Shown piece after piece: positions 15,951-24,411 of a DNA stretch of 64,000 bases. Position numbers and translations under genes: made by a program. The stretch covers positions 620,001 to 684,000 of the forward strand of contig NZ_CP014855.1 of the NCBI RefSeq assembly GCF_002214385.1. The letters are read 5' to 3'. The notes under the pieces were generated by a model, which had not been told where the DNA came from, searched no databases, and saw nothing but the letters and a program-made list of their open reading frames with translations. How positions within the stretch are numbered: position 1 is the stretch's first letter; each line of letters begins with the position of its first letter. The DNA is from Thermococcus gorgonarius. Lineage in GTDB: Archaea > Methanobacteriota_B > Thermococci > Thermococcales > Thermococcaceae.

Positions 15951-18635
15951 TCACTTACCGTCTTCTTCAAAAATCATCTCCCAGACCCTTATGGCGCTCC
16001 ACTTGTCGAGGAACTCGTTGAAGGTTCCACACTTGGGCGAGAGGATGCAGACGGGACAACCGTCTTTGCAGGAGCAGCCCTTCAGGTGCTCTAGGCTCTT
16101 CTCCATCAGCTTCTCGATGTTCTCGTAGATAATTTCCGCCAGACCTGCTCCCCCTTCGTTGCCGTCGTAGATGAAGACCACGGGCATCCCAACGTAGGGC
16201 TCTCCCGGAAAGGCCGCGTAGCTGTAGCCACCAAGTTCTCTCGAATCAACGTAGGTGAATATTGGCGCTATCTTTATGAGGTTGTGCTCTATCGCGTGGA
16301 GCGCGGAGCCAATCCCGTCCTTGCTGTCCACCATCTTCTTTATCGCGAAGGCCAGCTCCTCGTCGTTTGTGCCCGCCTTCTGGAGGGCATCTCCTATCGT
16401 CTTCCTTATGATGAAGCTCGTGCTCCCGAGGTAGAGCGGGAAGAGCTTTCTCCTGTCGAGGGTCTCGTAGAGGTGGAACGCGATGTCTTCAAATCCTTTC
16501 TCAGCCGCCTTCCCGAGAAACTCTCGGAACTCCTCGGCCGGGACGTCCCTTATCGACTCCGGAAAGACGAGCCAAACTCCCTCGGTCTCGAACTCCCTCA
16601 CGTGCGGTTCCTCGAACTCGACCTTCGCGAACTTCTCCCAGTTGAGTATCGAGAAGTCCTCCTCGGCTTCCACCTTCTCCCCGCTCGCCGGAGAGAAGAT
16701 TTCGCCCTTTAGAATTCCCCTCTCCCTCAGCTTCACCAGCTCGGCCACGTAGTTGCCGGTATCAAGGCCTTTAACGGCGTAGCCCGTATAGACATGCCGG
16801 ACGCGAAGCCTTCCAAGGCCTATCGTTACTCCCCTGTGGGACTTCTCCTCCTTAACCTCGAGGATTTCAACGTCCTCGTGCTTGCTGGCGAAGGTCTCGA
16901 CGTCCCAGAGGCGGTTTAACTGCCTCGCGAAGACGAAGTGGAAGTTGCCTATGCTCAGCCTGTCCATCGCCATGTAGAGCTCCCCGCGCGAGAAGTAGGC
17001 CATTCCCGGCAAAAGCGAGCGGTGGTACTCGTCCGTGTCGACCTCCTCTATGACGTAGCCCTTCATCTTGAGCCAGTTGACGAAGTTGAGGAGCTCGCGC
17101 GTCGATGCCTTTTCCATTAGCTTGCCCCTTATCCACGGCCCGTCCTTCACCAGGAAGAAGCTCTCGTCGCTGGCCGTCCTCAGAGAGGAGTAGTTAAAGG
17201 CCGGCCTCCTGATGCGGAGTTCGAGCTTTCCGGTTAAGGGGTTCTTCTTCAAGTCTGCTTTGCGCTCGATGACGAGCCTTTCGGCAATTTTCCTTTCAAA
17301 CTCGTCCAGCTCGTCCCAGTCGAGGATTCCGAGCTCGGTGAGAAGATAATGGAGGTGCTTTTCCGCTATGCGCTCGTTGTCAACCTTAACCGGCATGTAC
17401 TCGATGATGCCCTTCTCAAGCCTCTCGACAAGTTCATCAAAGTGCTCGCGGTAGTAGTAATCGAGGCCGTTCTTCCTCAGGACGATGCCGTTGAGGGCCT
17501 CGCGGTCGGCCTTTCTTCCAGCTCTTCCGAAGCGCTGAATTAGGGAGAAGAGGCCGTCCGGCGGGATGCCGTAGTTTATCACCGCATCAAGGTCGCCTAT
17601 GTCTATTCCCAGCTCAAGGGCGTTGGTGGTGAGCAGAACCAAGAGTTTGCCGTCCTTGAAGTCCCGCTCTATCTCCCAGCGGACGTTTTTTGGCAAAGTC
17701 CCTTTATAGGTGCTCGTCCTCGAAAAGGCCGGCGAGTTGAGGAGGAAGCGCATTAGCTTTTCGGTCCCCTTCCTGCTGTCGAAGAAGACGAGGGTCTTGA
17801 TGCCCTTCTCGGCGAGCCTCTCGACAGCTGCCTTCAAAAGCTGTCTCTCCTCAAGGTTCCTCGGCTCGAAGAGCACCAGATACCTCCGCGGGAAGGGGTT
17901 GGTGGCCTCAGTTACCGCCTCGAACTTGGCCCTGAACAGCTTTTCCGCGAACTCCTTCGGGTTCCTTAGCGTTGCGGAGAGCGCTATTATCTGGGGCTTC
18001 ACTCCGAGGCGCTTTAGCCTGAAGAGTAAGCGTTTGAAAAGCCACGCCGCGTTGCTCCCGAAGACACCGCGGTAAACGTGGAGCTCGTCAACGACGAGGT
18101 AGCGCAGGTTCCTCAAAAGCCACTCGTAGTCCCTCCAGCGACGCAGGACGTTGTAGTGGAGCATGTCGGGGGTTGTGAAGACGACCCTCGGCTTCTCGCG
18201 GATTAGCTCCCTCCTCTCGTTCCAGGGAACGTCTCCCGTCAGAATCCTCGCGCTCACGCTCTTTCCCGTTATGCGGTAGAAGACTAGGTTTTGAAGGGAG
18301 AACTTCTCGAACTGGTTGTTTATCAAAGCTCTGGTGGGGTAAACGAGGAGGTAAGTCTTTCCCGGGTCCGAGAGGTAGGAGTCGAAGATGGCCAGCCTAA
18401 AAATCTCGCTCTTCCCGCTCGCCGTTGGAGTCGTCACGACGATGTTTTTGCCAGAATAGAGCTTTTCGAGGGCTTGAACCTGGTGCCTGTAGAGGGTGAA
18501 GCCGAGCTCCTCCAGAAGGGCGTTTATCTCGGGGTTGTTGAACCTGAACTCACCAAACTCTCCCTCGCTCGGCGGGAAGACATGGACTTTAGCTATCTCG
18601 GACTTCAGCGGCTTGAGGACTTCGAATATGGACAT
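15951..18635 (-). CDS. Hrq1-like DEAD/DEAH-box helicase with C-terminal cysteine cluster
   Basis: An 894-residue superfamily 2 helicase. Visible are the Q-like YRHQVQAL, Walker A TPTASGKSE near residue 70, DELH (motif II) near 168, SATLRNP (motif III), and ALELGIDIGDLDAV with QRFGRAGRKA (motifs V and VI). The C-terminal half carries the zinc or iron cluster CSCKDGCPVCILSPKCG typical of the MZB/DUF1998 domain. Archaeal Hrq1 homologues unwind DNA 3' to 5' and are thought to act in repair. GGTGAAGG lies before the ATG. No accessory nuclease or NurA-HerA gene lies beside it. Confidence 0.88.
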   Translation of the reverse strand: MSIFEVLKPLKSEIAKVHVFPPSEGEFGEFRFNNPEINALLEELGFTLYRHQVQALEKLYSGKNIVVTTPTASGKSEIFRLAIFDSYLSDPGKTYLLVYPTRALINNQFEKFSLQNLVFYRITGKSVSARILTGDVPWNERRELIREKPRVVFTTPDMLHYNVLRRWRDYEWLLRNLRYLVVDELHVYRGVFGSNAAWLFKRLLFRLKRLGVKPQIIALSATLRNPKEFAEKLFRAKFEAVTEATNPFPRRYLVLFEPRNLEERQLLKAAVERLAEKGIKTLVFFDSRKGTEKLMRFLLNSPAFSRTSTYKGTLPKNVRWEIERDFKDGKLLVLLTTNALELGIDIGDLDAVINYGIPPDGLFSLIQRFGRAGRKADREALNGIVLRKNGLDYYYREHFDELVERLEKGIIEYMPVKVDNERIAEKHLHYLLTELGILDWDELDEFERKIAERLVIERKADLKKNPLTGKLELRIRRPAFNYSSLRTASDESFFLVKDGPWIRGKLMEKASTRELLNFVNWLKMKGYVIEEVDTDEYHRSLLPGMAYFSRGELYMAMDRLSIGNFHFVFARQLNRLWDVETFASKHEDVEILEVKEEKSHRGVTIGLGRLRVRHVYTGYAVKGLDTGNYVAELVKLRERGILKGEIFSPASGEKVEAEEDFSILNWEKFAKVEFEEPHVREFETEGVWLVFPESIRDVPAEEFREFLGKAAEKGFEDIAFHLYETLDRRKLFPLYLGSTSFIIRKTIGDALQKAGTNDEELAFAIKKMVDSKDGIGSALHAIEHNLIKIAPIFTYVDSRELGGYSYAAFPGEPYVGMPVVFIYDGNEGGAGLAEIIYENIEKLMEKSLEHLKGCSCKDGCPVCILSPKCGTFNEFLDKWSAIRVWEMIFEEDGK

Positions 18636-18705
18636 GATCTTTCCTTCACCCGAATCCTCAAAAAGTTGGCGATGGCGGTTTGCCGGTGTCGTGAGGTCTT
18701 TCAGT

Positions 18706-18873
18706 ATGGCGGGGGAAGTTACAAGAGTGAAATTGTATAACGGTGGTTATACTAATGGCCATTATAGAAAGGTCGCCGAACTCGAGATAGTCCCTGACAA
18801 GGGCCTTCTCCCGAGAAAGCCCGAGAACGCGAAGGCCTTCGACTGGAGGGATGCTTTAACGCTCGCCCCATAA
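18706..18873 (+). CDS. Possible 55-residue protein of unknown function
   Basis: ATG at 18706 with GAGGT upstream opens a 55-codon frame (MAGEVTRVKLYNGGYTNGHY..., ending AKAFDWRDALTLAP). The composition looks protein-like, but I recognise no family. It is divergent from the helicase gene with about 70 bp between starts, and its 3' end overlaps the convergent cysteine-rich gene by 18 bp. Two perfect palindromes lie inside the 5' half, which may instead mean that this is a regulatory region rather than a gene. Confidence 0.35.
   Translation: MAGEVTRVKLYNGGYTNGHYRKVAELEIVPDKGLLPRKPENAKAFDWRDALTLAP
18735..18764. promoter_or_regulatory. Two adjacent palindromes upstream of the helicase gene
   Basis: GTATAAC-GGTG-GTTATAC (18735-18752) is a perfect 7-bp inverted repeat. 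It is followed at once by the perfect 12-bp palindrome TAATGGCCATTA (18753-18764). They lie 100 bp upstream of the helicase start and could bind a dimeric regulator. Confidence 0.45.
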
Positions 18874-19005
18874 CGGCTCCCAGTCGTCGCAAACGAAGTT
18901 CATGTGGACGGTCTTCATGTGCTTCCTGCATATTCCATAGGTCTGAAAGTATGAGTCAATCGGCCCGAACCAGCGGCAGTTCTTGCAGGCCTTGGACCCT
19001 TCCAT
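18856..19005 (-). CDS. 49-residue four-cysteine (zinc-finger-like) protein
   Basis: A small gene: ATG at 19005 with GGTGA exactly 5 nt upstream, and a TATA-like AACTTAATACG about 35 bases before that. The protein begins MEGSKACKNCRWFG and has Cys7, Cys10, Cys26 and Cys39, each in a conserved-looking setting (ACKNCRWFGP, GICRKH, FVCDDWEP). This CxxC...C...C layout suits zinc or an iron-sulfur cluster. Function unknown. Good translation signals and the cysteine spacing make it more convincing than its length suggests. Confidence 0.65.
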   Translation of the reverse strand: MEGSKACKNCRWFGPIDSYFQTYGICRKHMKTVHMNFVCDDWEPLWGER

Positions 19006-19077
19006 AAGGCTCACCAGGTGCCTCTGGTTGCCGGGCGTATTAAGTTTTTCTGAAAAAAGAAAAAGAAAAGAAAAAAA

Positions 19078-19314
19078 TCAGCGGAGGTTTTCGGCCTCCG
19101 CGTAAAGCTTGGCCTTCTCGACGAGAACCTTGAGGAGCTCAATGAACTCGCGGGCGTTCTTCTCCGAGTAGGGGAGGAGAAAGCTGAGAACCCCGCTGAA
19201 GCGGGCGTGGTCTTCGAGGAGTATAAGGGAGAGCTCGACCGGCCTGACCGACCTTCCGAAGAGCCCGTCGTGGGTGCTCTTCAAATAAACCTCATAACGT
19301 TTATGGGCCTTCAT
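19078..19314 (-). CDS. 78-residue protein of unknown function
   Basis: A small soluble protein (MKAHKRYEVYLKSTHDGLFG...) with an N-terminal beta-like half and a C-terminal helix (EKNAREFIELLKVLVEKAKLYAEAE). I do not recognise a family. GGAGGTGG lies just upstream of the ATG, supporting translation. It is one of a run of very small minus-strand genes between 18.8 and 19.9 kb; the next start upstream is the 77-residue gene at 19590, so they may share a transcript. Size and helical tail resemble small Thermococcales-specific proteins. Confidence 0.6.
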   Translation of the reverse strand: MKAHKRYEVYLKSTHDGLFGRSVRPVELSLILLEDHARFSGVLSFLLPYSEKNAREFIELLKVLVEKAKLYAEAENLR

Positions 19315-19359
19315 ACTACCACCTCCCGTGCGCGCCCCAAATGGGGCAAAAAAGAAAGG

Positions 19360-19590
19360 TTACCGGAGCAGGGCCCTTATCTCTTCCTCGCTGAGGATCC
19401 GCTCGATGTATTTGGAGAGAACGTAGGCGAGGAGGAAGACGTTCTCGGGCGTCAAGTCAACGGCCTCGTAGATGTAGCGGTCGTAGCCGTCGGCGATGAT
19501 GAAGCGGAAGCTTTCCGCCTCGAACTGCACCTCGACCCTGAGGGGCCCGTCCACGCTCTCTAACTCAAGAACGTAGTAATCAAAATCCAT
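19360..19590 (-). CDS. 76-residue acidic protein of unknown function
   Basis: A short acidic protein starting MDFDYYVLELESVDGPLRVE and ending in a helix, YIERILSEEEIRALLR. The length is 76 residues from the ATG at 19590, which has GTGGTG about 6 nt upstream; an upstream in-frame GTG is less well placed. A TATA box AATTTATAAACC (minus strand, about 19661-19671) would start a transcript covering this gene and the 78-residue one. No family recognised. The beta-rich first half with a C-terminal helix recalls its downstream neighbour, and the two might interact. Confidence 0.6.
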   Translation of the reverse strand: MDFDYYVLELESVDGPLRVEVQFEAESFRFIIADGYDRYIYEAVDLTPENVFLLAYVLSKYIERILSEEEIRALLR

Positions 19591-19695
19591 TGCATACACC
19601 ACGACCACCGCGCAGAAGAGTGAGGGCGCTCTCAGGCGGTTGCGATTCGCGCTTTCAGGTTTATAAATTTTTCGGTTTCAGCTGAAAAGGAAAGG

Positions 19696-19884
19696 TCACC
19701 GGCCGGCGATGAGCTTCGCCTGCTCCTCCATGAGCCTGCACTGCTCCTGCTTTTTGCGGATGGACATCACAAATTTGTAAAGCAGATAAAGGCCGAGCCC
19801 GAACACCGGAATCATGGCGATGCTCATGACAATGGCGACTGCGTAGCCAACCTTCTGGACGGTCGTGAAGCACCTTATCCCCAC
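19696..19884 (-). CDS. Small membrane protein of unknown function
   Basis: A 62-residue protein with two close membrane helices (VGYAVAIVMSIAMIPVFGLGLYLLYKFV) and a charged tail rich in Lys, Gln and Glu. The GTG at 19884 is preferred because GGTGA lies exactly 5 nt before it; the longer form from 19899 lacks such a site. It is followed by the TATA box of the next small gene. Function unknown. Confidence 0.6.
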   Translation of the reverse strand: MGIRCFTTVQKVGYAVAIVMSIAMIPVFGLGLYLLYKFVMSIRKKQEQCRLMEEQAKLIAGR

Positions 19885-21041
19885 GGGTATCACCGCCACA
19901 GTAGAACCGGGCTAGTGCTTTGGAAACTTTGGAGCCAAAGCGCGAGGTCCAGCAGGAGGGTCGGATGGTAGCCTCGGTTACGAAACGGTTCTAATTCTCA
20001 AAAAAGACGAATCGCATGACCCTGAAATCGGGTTCGGGGGTTTCCAAAGCCGTAGTTGGTTCTGAAACTCGTGAACTACTTCCTCAAGAAGTACGGCTGG
20101 AGTAAGGCGGCACTATTTCCAGAGCACTATGCTAGTTCTGAAACCATAGGCTTTTTTTGCCCCTTTGGGCAAACAAAGTAAGGAAAAACTCCTATATAAG
20201 CTTTTCGCTCTTCTACGACCGTGAAAAATTTGTCCTTAAAACGCTCTTCTCAAACTAACTCCCGTTGGAAAAAGTCAGGCCGGGATGTTTCATGGCCCTT
20301 CCGGATAATAGAAGGCTAACAAAACGGCCGTTTTTATTCAGCTGACTTTTGCAGACTTAAAAAGCTGAAATTCCCTAAATCCTCGGAATTTGCTCTACCT
20401 ATCTCCTCGGAAAATCTTACTCTACCCTCAAAAGCCCTTAAAAATGCCCCTTTTATCCCACTTTTAAAGACCTTTCCGCTTTTCTGTGCTAGGTAAATAA
20501 AAGTCTATCCTGCCGTTTTTAGTCGTTTTGGGCGATTTCTTTTCTCCTTTTACAAAACGTTCATTTGATTACCTTTATGTAGCGTAAAAATGCGAAGTCC
20601 GTTTTTCAGCAGTATTTTTCGTTTTTCAGCCACCAATGGCGAAATCGTTCTACCTATCTCGCCGGAGGTCCCCCTAAAACCTCGAAAAGGCCTTCTCTCG
20701 TCTTCTTTTTCAATGCACAGGTTTGGAAACAGGACAATCTTATCCATCAAATAAACTGAAAAAGCCCTATAAGGTCTTTTCTACTCAGAAAAAGCTGGTG
20801 CACCGTTAAACCCGAAAAAAGAAGGAAACCGCCGGAGAGGAAATGCACACTGTTACGCAAGTATGGGAACTTTAAAAAGTCCGACGGAAAGGCGAAGGTT
20901 TCCCTCAACATTATTGAAGCACTACACCATAAAGACCCCACCCAAGGCACGCCTTAAGTCTCCTCCTACTCCTCTTCTACCTTCTTTTGGCCCCATCAAT
21001 ACCCTTTTATCCTCTCTATCCAAGACTTCCACGGTGGTAGC
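19885..21041. other. 1.15-kb gene-poor region with repeats
   Basis: No credible long gene on either strand; the base composition is AT-rich and full of short T runs. Seen in it: a CTTTGG-AG-CCAAAG palindrome (19927-19940); the 11-bp inverted pair GCTTTGGAAAC (19917-19927) and GTTTCCAAAGC (20040-20050); GTTCTGAAAC twice (20059, 20135); a hairpin TTTGCCC-CTTT-GGGCAAA (20156-20173); TCTACCTATCTC twice (20394, 20649); CGTTTTTCAGC twice (20600, 20620). It also contains the orphan transcription unit listed separately. It looks like a decayed insertion or an old rearrangement site. Confidence 0.5.
20193..20338 (+). other. Orphan transcription unit: TATA box, leaderless 32-codon frame or ncRNA, terminator
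   Basis: A clean TATA box TATATAAG (20193-20200) lies 25 bases before a GTG at 20221 that opens a 32-codon frame (MKNLSLKRSSQTNSRWKKSG..., stop 20317-20319), a leaderless arrangement. Directly after the stop comes the perfect palindrome AAAACGGCCGTTTT (20321-20334) running into a T stretch, a good terminator. The product is either a very basic peptide or a small RNA of about 115 nt. Confidence 0.45.
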
Positions 21042-21920
21042 ATGGCACTTAGAAAATTTGGTGATTCTGCGTACCTCTATCCGGGAAGTCCCTCGACGCT
21101 AATCCGGGTTTTTGACGGGAAGGCTGTCCTAATCGACCCCGGCCACGGGAGCGGGCGACATAAAGATTTGAAAAGGGAGATCAGGAAGCTTGAATTTGAT
21201 GTCAGGGCCCAGCTGGCGACTCATGGGCACGCTGACCACGTAGCCGTTGCCCCAAAGATAAGCGCGCCGCTCTTCATACACCGCTTCGAGTTCTCGATAG
21301 CTGAAAGCCCGCTCAACAGGGAGCTTTTGACCTTCGGCTCAAAGGCACCAAAAGGCTTTCTCGTCTTCCAGTTTCCGGAGGAGGTGAAGGTTCACGCCGT
21401 CTTCGAGTGGGGCGATGAGCTTTTTGGAGCAAAGGCCATAAGGCTCAACGGCCACTCGCCGGGGATGACGGGCTTCCTGGATGATGAAAACGGGCTGATC
21501 TACGCCGGCGACTCCTTCTTCGGCGAGAGGCTCATCCAGTCCGTCGGGGTGCCGTACCTCGTCGATCCGGAATCATTTAAGGCCTCAATTAAAGAATTAC
21601 AGAATTATGTAAACAAAGGCTACCTGCTTATCCCCTCGCACGGTAAGCCGGTTGAGGAGGAAGAAGCGGTAAAACTGCTTGAGTTCAACCTCAAACGTGT
21701 GGAAGAAACCGAGTCCCTGATTCTGGATCTTCTGCAAAACCCGATGTCTGCCGACGAGCTGGCCTTCAGGATAATGGAGCACTACGGCGTAGCCATAACC
21801 CCCCAGAAGCTCGCCCTCAACCTCGTCCCGGTGAGAGCTTTCATAGCGGAGCTTTACAACAGGGGGGAGATAGAGGCCCTCGCGGATGGAGGACTTAAGT
21901 GGAGGACAAAGACCCGCTGA
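21042..21920 (+). CDS. MBL-fold metallo-hydrolase
   Basis: A 292-residue metallo-beta-lactamase-fold hydrolase. The zinc motif is THGHADH (His61, His63, Asp65, His66), with further ligands in NGHSPGM near residue 148, YAGDSFFG near 166 and SHGKP near 206. A helical C-terminal region of about 80 residues resembles the helix-turn-helix tail of LACTB2-like members (MSADELAFRIMEHYG...). It may hydrolyse a thioester or a nucleic acid; I cannot choose. GGTGG lies just upstream of the ATG and a TATA-like CTTTTATCC before that. It is monocistronic. Confidence 0.85.
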   Translation: MALRKFGDSAYLYPGSPSTLIRVFDGKAVLIDPGHGSGRHKDLKREIRKLEFDVRAQLATHGHADHVAVAPKISAPLFIHRFEFSIAESPLNRELLTFGSKAPKGFLVFQFPEEVKVHAVFEWGDELFGAKAIRLNGHSPGMTGFLDDENGLIYAGDSFFGERLIQSVGVPYLVDPESFKASIKELQNYVNKGYLLIPSHGKPVEEEEAVKLLEFNLKRVEETESLILDLLQNPMSADELAFRIMEHYGVAITPQKLALNLVPVRAFIAELYNRGEIEALADGGLKWRTKTR

Positions 21921-21943
21921 AGCCATGAACCAAAAACTTCAGG

Positions 21944-21961
21944 GGTATCTCTCTTGATACC
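21944..21961 (+). terminator. Possible hairpin after the MBL gene
   Basis: GGTATC-TCTCTT-GATACC forms a perfect 6-bp stem 24 bp after the stop codon, followed by a pyrimidine-rich stretch. It may end or protect the MBL transcript. Confidence 0.35.
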
Positions 21962-22045
21962 ACCTCTTTCAATAGCCGTCATGAAAACGATGGCCTGAAA
22001 AATAGAAGAATATACCAGCGATGACGGGCAAATTGTGAAAAGGGA

Positions 22046-23410
22046 TCAGCCGAAGAGCCACAGAACCGCTCCCGGGAACCTTTTGCCCCAGTAGTATTCG
22101 TTGTGCTCACCGCCCTCATCGATGACCACCTTGAGGTTCACCCCCTCCGTGTAGCCCCTGTTCTCAAGTATTTTGACCATTTTCTCGGCACCGCTGACTA
22201 TTTCCTGTGATTCAGCCGTTCCCCAGTCGATATATATCCTCTTCGGCCCCTTGCTGGCGTTCTTAACGAAGTCGTAAATTTGTGGGTTGAACCAGAACGC
22301 TGGACTCATGGCCCCAACGTACTGGAAGACGTCTGGATATAGGAACCCGGCATAGAGTGCCATCAGTCCCCCCAGCGAGGAACCCATGATGCCCGTCTTT
22401 TCCGGATCGGTTCGGTACTGGCTGTCTATGAACGGCTTGAGGTTCTCCACTATGAACTCAAGCGTGGCATTCCCGAGACCGCCCCGTCCGTACTTTTCGT
22501 TTACCCATGGGGCGTACTCGTCGATTCTCTTATCGCCTCCGTTGTCTATCCCGACGACGATTATTGAGAAGTTTTCTTCTCCATAGAGCTTTTCGAGGGC
22601 CTCATCGACACCCCACTCTTCCAGAAAAGCCGTTGCGCTGTCGAAGAGGTTCTGGCCGTCGAACATGTAGAGAACCGGGTACCTCTTTCTCGACGAGTTG
22701 TAATCCGGGGGAAGGTAAACCCATGTCCTTCTCGTGTCGTTCAGCTGTGGGATAAACCTCTTGAAAGTTCTGACGTCGCCCGTTATTGTGTGCTCCTTGC
22801 TGGACTCAACGTAGTCGCGCCAGTTGTGGACGGTAAACTCATAGGTGCCGGGCTCTTTGAAAACGAAGCGCCTGTTCGGGATCTCCTCCTCGTTGGGCCC
22901 TTTTTCAACCGTCTCCCACGAGCCTCTCGTGAACTTGAACTCTATGACCGTCCCGTAGGGAAAGGTCAGGTTTATGGCCCATCTACCGTCCGGGAGTTTC
23001 TTTAGTCTGTAACGCTCGTCTCCGGGGTTCCAGCCGTTGAAATCCCCTGCGATATAAACATAATCCCCATCCGGTGTGTACTCGGGCACCGAGACTATGA
23101 AGGCCACCGTTATTTCATTGACGGTGGTAGTTACAGTCAAAGGAGAAGTGGTTGTGGTAACTGGAAGTGTAATTCCAGTTCTGTGGCTGGTGGTGCTGGT
23201 TGACGTTGTGCTTGTGGTGGTTTGGAAAGTGGTATGTCCTGTCGCCTTAGTGCCAGCATTGTCCGGATTTCCACTGGATGTCGTCCCCGAAGTGTTTACG
23301 CCCGGGATATCTCCACTCTGAACGCCCGATCCATGATTAATACCAAAGTAGAGACCGGAAAGGGCCAGTATACCTATGATCATCAGCGCACCGATCAACC
23401 TCACGTCCAT
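22046..23410 (-). CDS. Membrane-anchored esterase with starch-binding-like domain
   Basis: A 454-residue exported protein. An N-terminal hydrophobic helix (residues 4-23) anchors it; there is no lipobox Cys. A Thr/Ser-rich linker follows to about residue 110. Next is a CBM20/CBM48-like beta domain ([19 protein letters not shown] and [20 protein letters not shown]). The rest is an esterase-D/CE1-type alpha/beta hydrolase with nucleophile Ser in [14 protein letters not shown] and the His in [12 protein letters not shown]. It probably removes ester groups from a bound polysaccharide outside the cell. The ATG at 23410 follows AGTGG; the divergent moaC starts 92 bp away. Confidence 0.82.
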   Translation of the reverse strand: MDVRLIGALMIIGILALSGLYFGINHGSGVQSGDIPGVNTSGTTSSGNPDNAGTKATGHTTFQTTTSTTSTSTTSHRTGITLPVTTTTSPLTVTTTVNEITVAFIVSVPEYTPDGDYVYIAGDFNGWNPGDERYRLKKLPDGRWAINLTFPYGTVIEFKFTRGSWETVEKGPNEEEIPNRRFVFKEPGTYEFTVHNWRDYVESSKEHTITGDVRTFKRFIPQLNDTRRTWVYLPPDYNSSRKRYPVLYMFDGQNLFDSATAFLEEWGVDEALEKLYGEENFSIIVVGIDNGGDKRIDEYAPWVNEKYGRGGLGNATLEFIVENLKPFIDSQYRTDPEKTGIMGSSLGGLMALYAGFLYPDVFQYVGAMSPAFWFNPQIYDFVKNASKGPKRIYIDWGTAESQEIVSGAEKMVKILENRGYTEGVNLKVVIDEGGEHNEYYWGKRFPGAVLWLFG

Positions 23411-23501
23411 GTTACCACTGGGTAAACTTGTATGGGGAGGTTTTATCCTTTTCCCCGCAACTGTTTTTAGGAAAGTCCAAAAATTTTCCACGGTGGTCTC
23501 A

Positions 23502-23978
23502 ATGAAAGAGCTGACCCATGTGGACGAAAGGGGCGTTAAGATGGTCGAAATCGGGCACAAGGACGTGGTTTTCAGGAGGGCAGTTGCAAGAGGGAGGATA
23601 AAGCTGAAACCGGAAACCATTCGCCTGATTCTTGAGGGAAAAACCAAGAAGGGAAACGTCATAGCCACTGCCCAGATAGCCGGAATTCTGGCGGTGAAAA
23701 AGACCTCCGAGCTGATCCCGCTCTGCCACCCGATACCCCTCACGGGCGTTGATATATCCTTTGAGTTCGGGGAGGACTATGTGGAGGCGGTATGCGAAGT
23801 CAGGGCTTACTATAAAACCGGTGTTGAAATGGAAGCGCTGACGGGTGTTACAGTTGCTTTGCTTACGATCTGGGACATGGTCAAGGCCGTTGAAAAGGAT
23901 GAGCGGGGACAGTATCCGAACACGAGGATTGAGGGGATAGAGGTAATAGTCAAGGAGAAGGGGGAATACATCCGATAG
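23502..23978 (+). CDS. moaC: Cyclic pyranopterin monophosphate synthase MoaC
   Basis: A 158-residue MoaC. It converts the GTP-derived MoaA product to cyclic pyranopterin, the first stable step toward molybdopterin/tungstopterin. Family marks are [56 protein letters not shown] and [20 protein letters not shown], including the active-site Lys and His. Start at 23502 with GGTGGT just upstream. Together with the MoaD-like gene at 6.8 kb it serves tungsten enzymes such as FOR. It is alone on its strand. Confidence 0.95.
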   Translation: MKELTHVDERGVKMVEIGHKDVVFRRAVARGRIKLKPETIRLILEGKTKKGNVIATAQIAGILAVKKTSELIPLCHPIPLTGVDISFEFGEDYVEAVCEVRAYYKTGVEMEALTGVTVALLTIWDMVKAVEKDERGQYPNTRIEGIEVIVKEKGEYIR

Positions 23979-24149
23979 AGTTTCAATATCGAGTTCAGTG
24001 TGGACCCTTTTGGGCATCAATGATCAAAACCCCCCTTTAATTCCCTACGACTCTAGCTCGGAGAAATAGAGAGGACATCTGTGGCGTTTCCGCAACATTT
24101 ATTTATTTGCTTTCCCACCAAACATTGATTTCCCGTAAGTTGAGGTGAT
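23979..24149. other. Intergenic stretch upstream of the decayed beta-propeller gene
   Basis: No gene seen. A TATA-like TTTATTTATTTGC (about 24097-24109) lies about 45 bases before the broken start at 24150 and is probably its old promoter. Confidence 0.4.
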
Positions 24150-24411
24150 ATGCATAAAATCGAAAAAGATGGCATTCGTCCTTCTGCTGTTGGATGCCGT
24201 TCTGTTATTTGCCTCTTGAGCAAGTGCCCAGGAAGGACCTTACTATTACGTCAAAACTTATGGTGGTTCGGGATGGGACAGCGGTGATGCCATGGCTATA
24301 GCCCCCAACGGTGACGTTCTCGTTACCGGCTACACCGAGAGCTTGTGAACTAGCTTCCTGACATGGGCCTTTGGCTCTCTACCAGTCTACACCAACCTGG
24401 CGGAGAGCTGA
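24150..24411 (+). pseudogene. Decayed secreted SBBP/beta-propeller repeat protein
   Basis: GAGGTGAT followed by ATG (24150) still shows a ribosome binding site, but the first codons are out of frame with what follows. From the ATG at 24169 the frame reads KKMAFVLLLLDAVLLFAS, then TGA (24217-24219), then ASAQEGPYYYVKTYGG, SGWDSGDAMAIAPNGD and VLVTGYTESL, TGA again (24346-24348), and ends at TGA 24409-24411. The pieces are a signal peptide and one SBBP beta-propeller blade (GDAMAIAPNGDVLVTGYT). A frameshift, two stops and loss of all further blades mark a truncated, dead surface-protein gene. Confidence 0.75.

Noticed and set aside
20550-20750. 66-codon minus-strand frame in the gene-poor region
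   Set aside because: No ribosome binding site, low-complexity Arg/Phe/Gly translation, and it covers one copy of the TCTACCTATCTC repeat.
19885-21041. CRISPR array
   Set aside because: Repeats here are few, short and unequally spaced; there are no regular 28-37 bp repeats with spacers here or elsewhere in the window.
19885-21041. Replication origin
   Set aside because: No orc1/cdc6 gene nearby and no recognisable origin recognition boxes; AT-richness alone is not enough.
21908-22020. C/D box RNA after the MBL gene
   Set aside because: There are ATGAA and CTGA-like pieces, but no proper RTGATGA box and no C'/D' pair at the right spacing.
23376-23501. N-terminal extension of moaC
   Set aside because: The frame is open but crosses the divergent esterase promoter and start; MoaC similarity begins at 23502, where a ribosome binding site lies.
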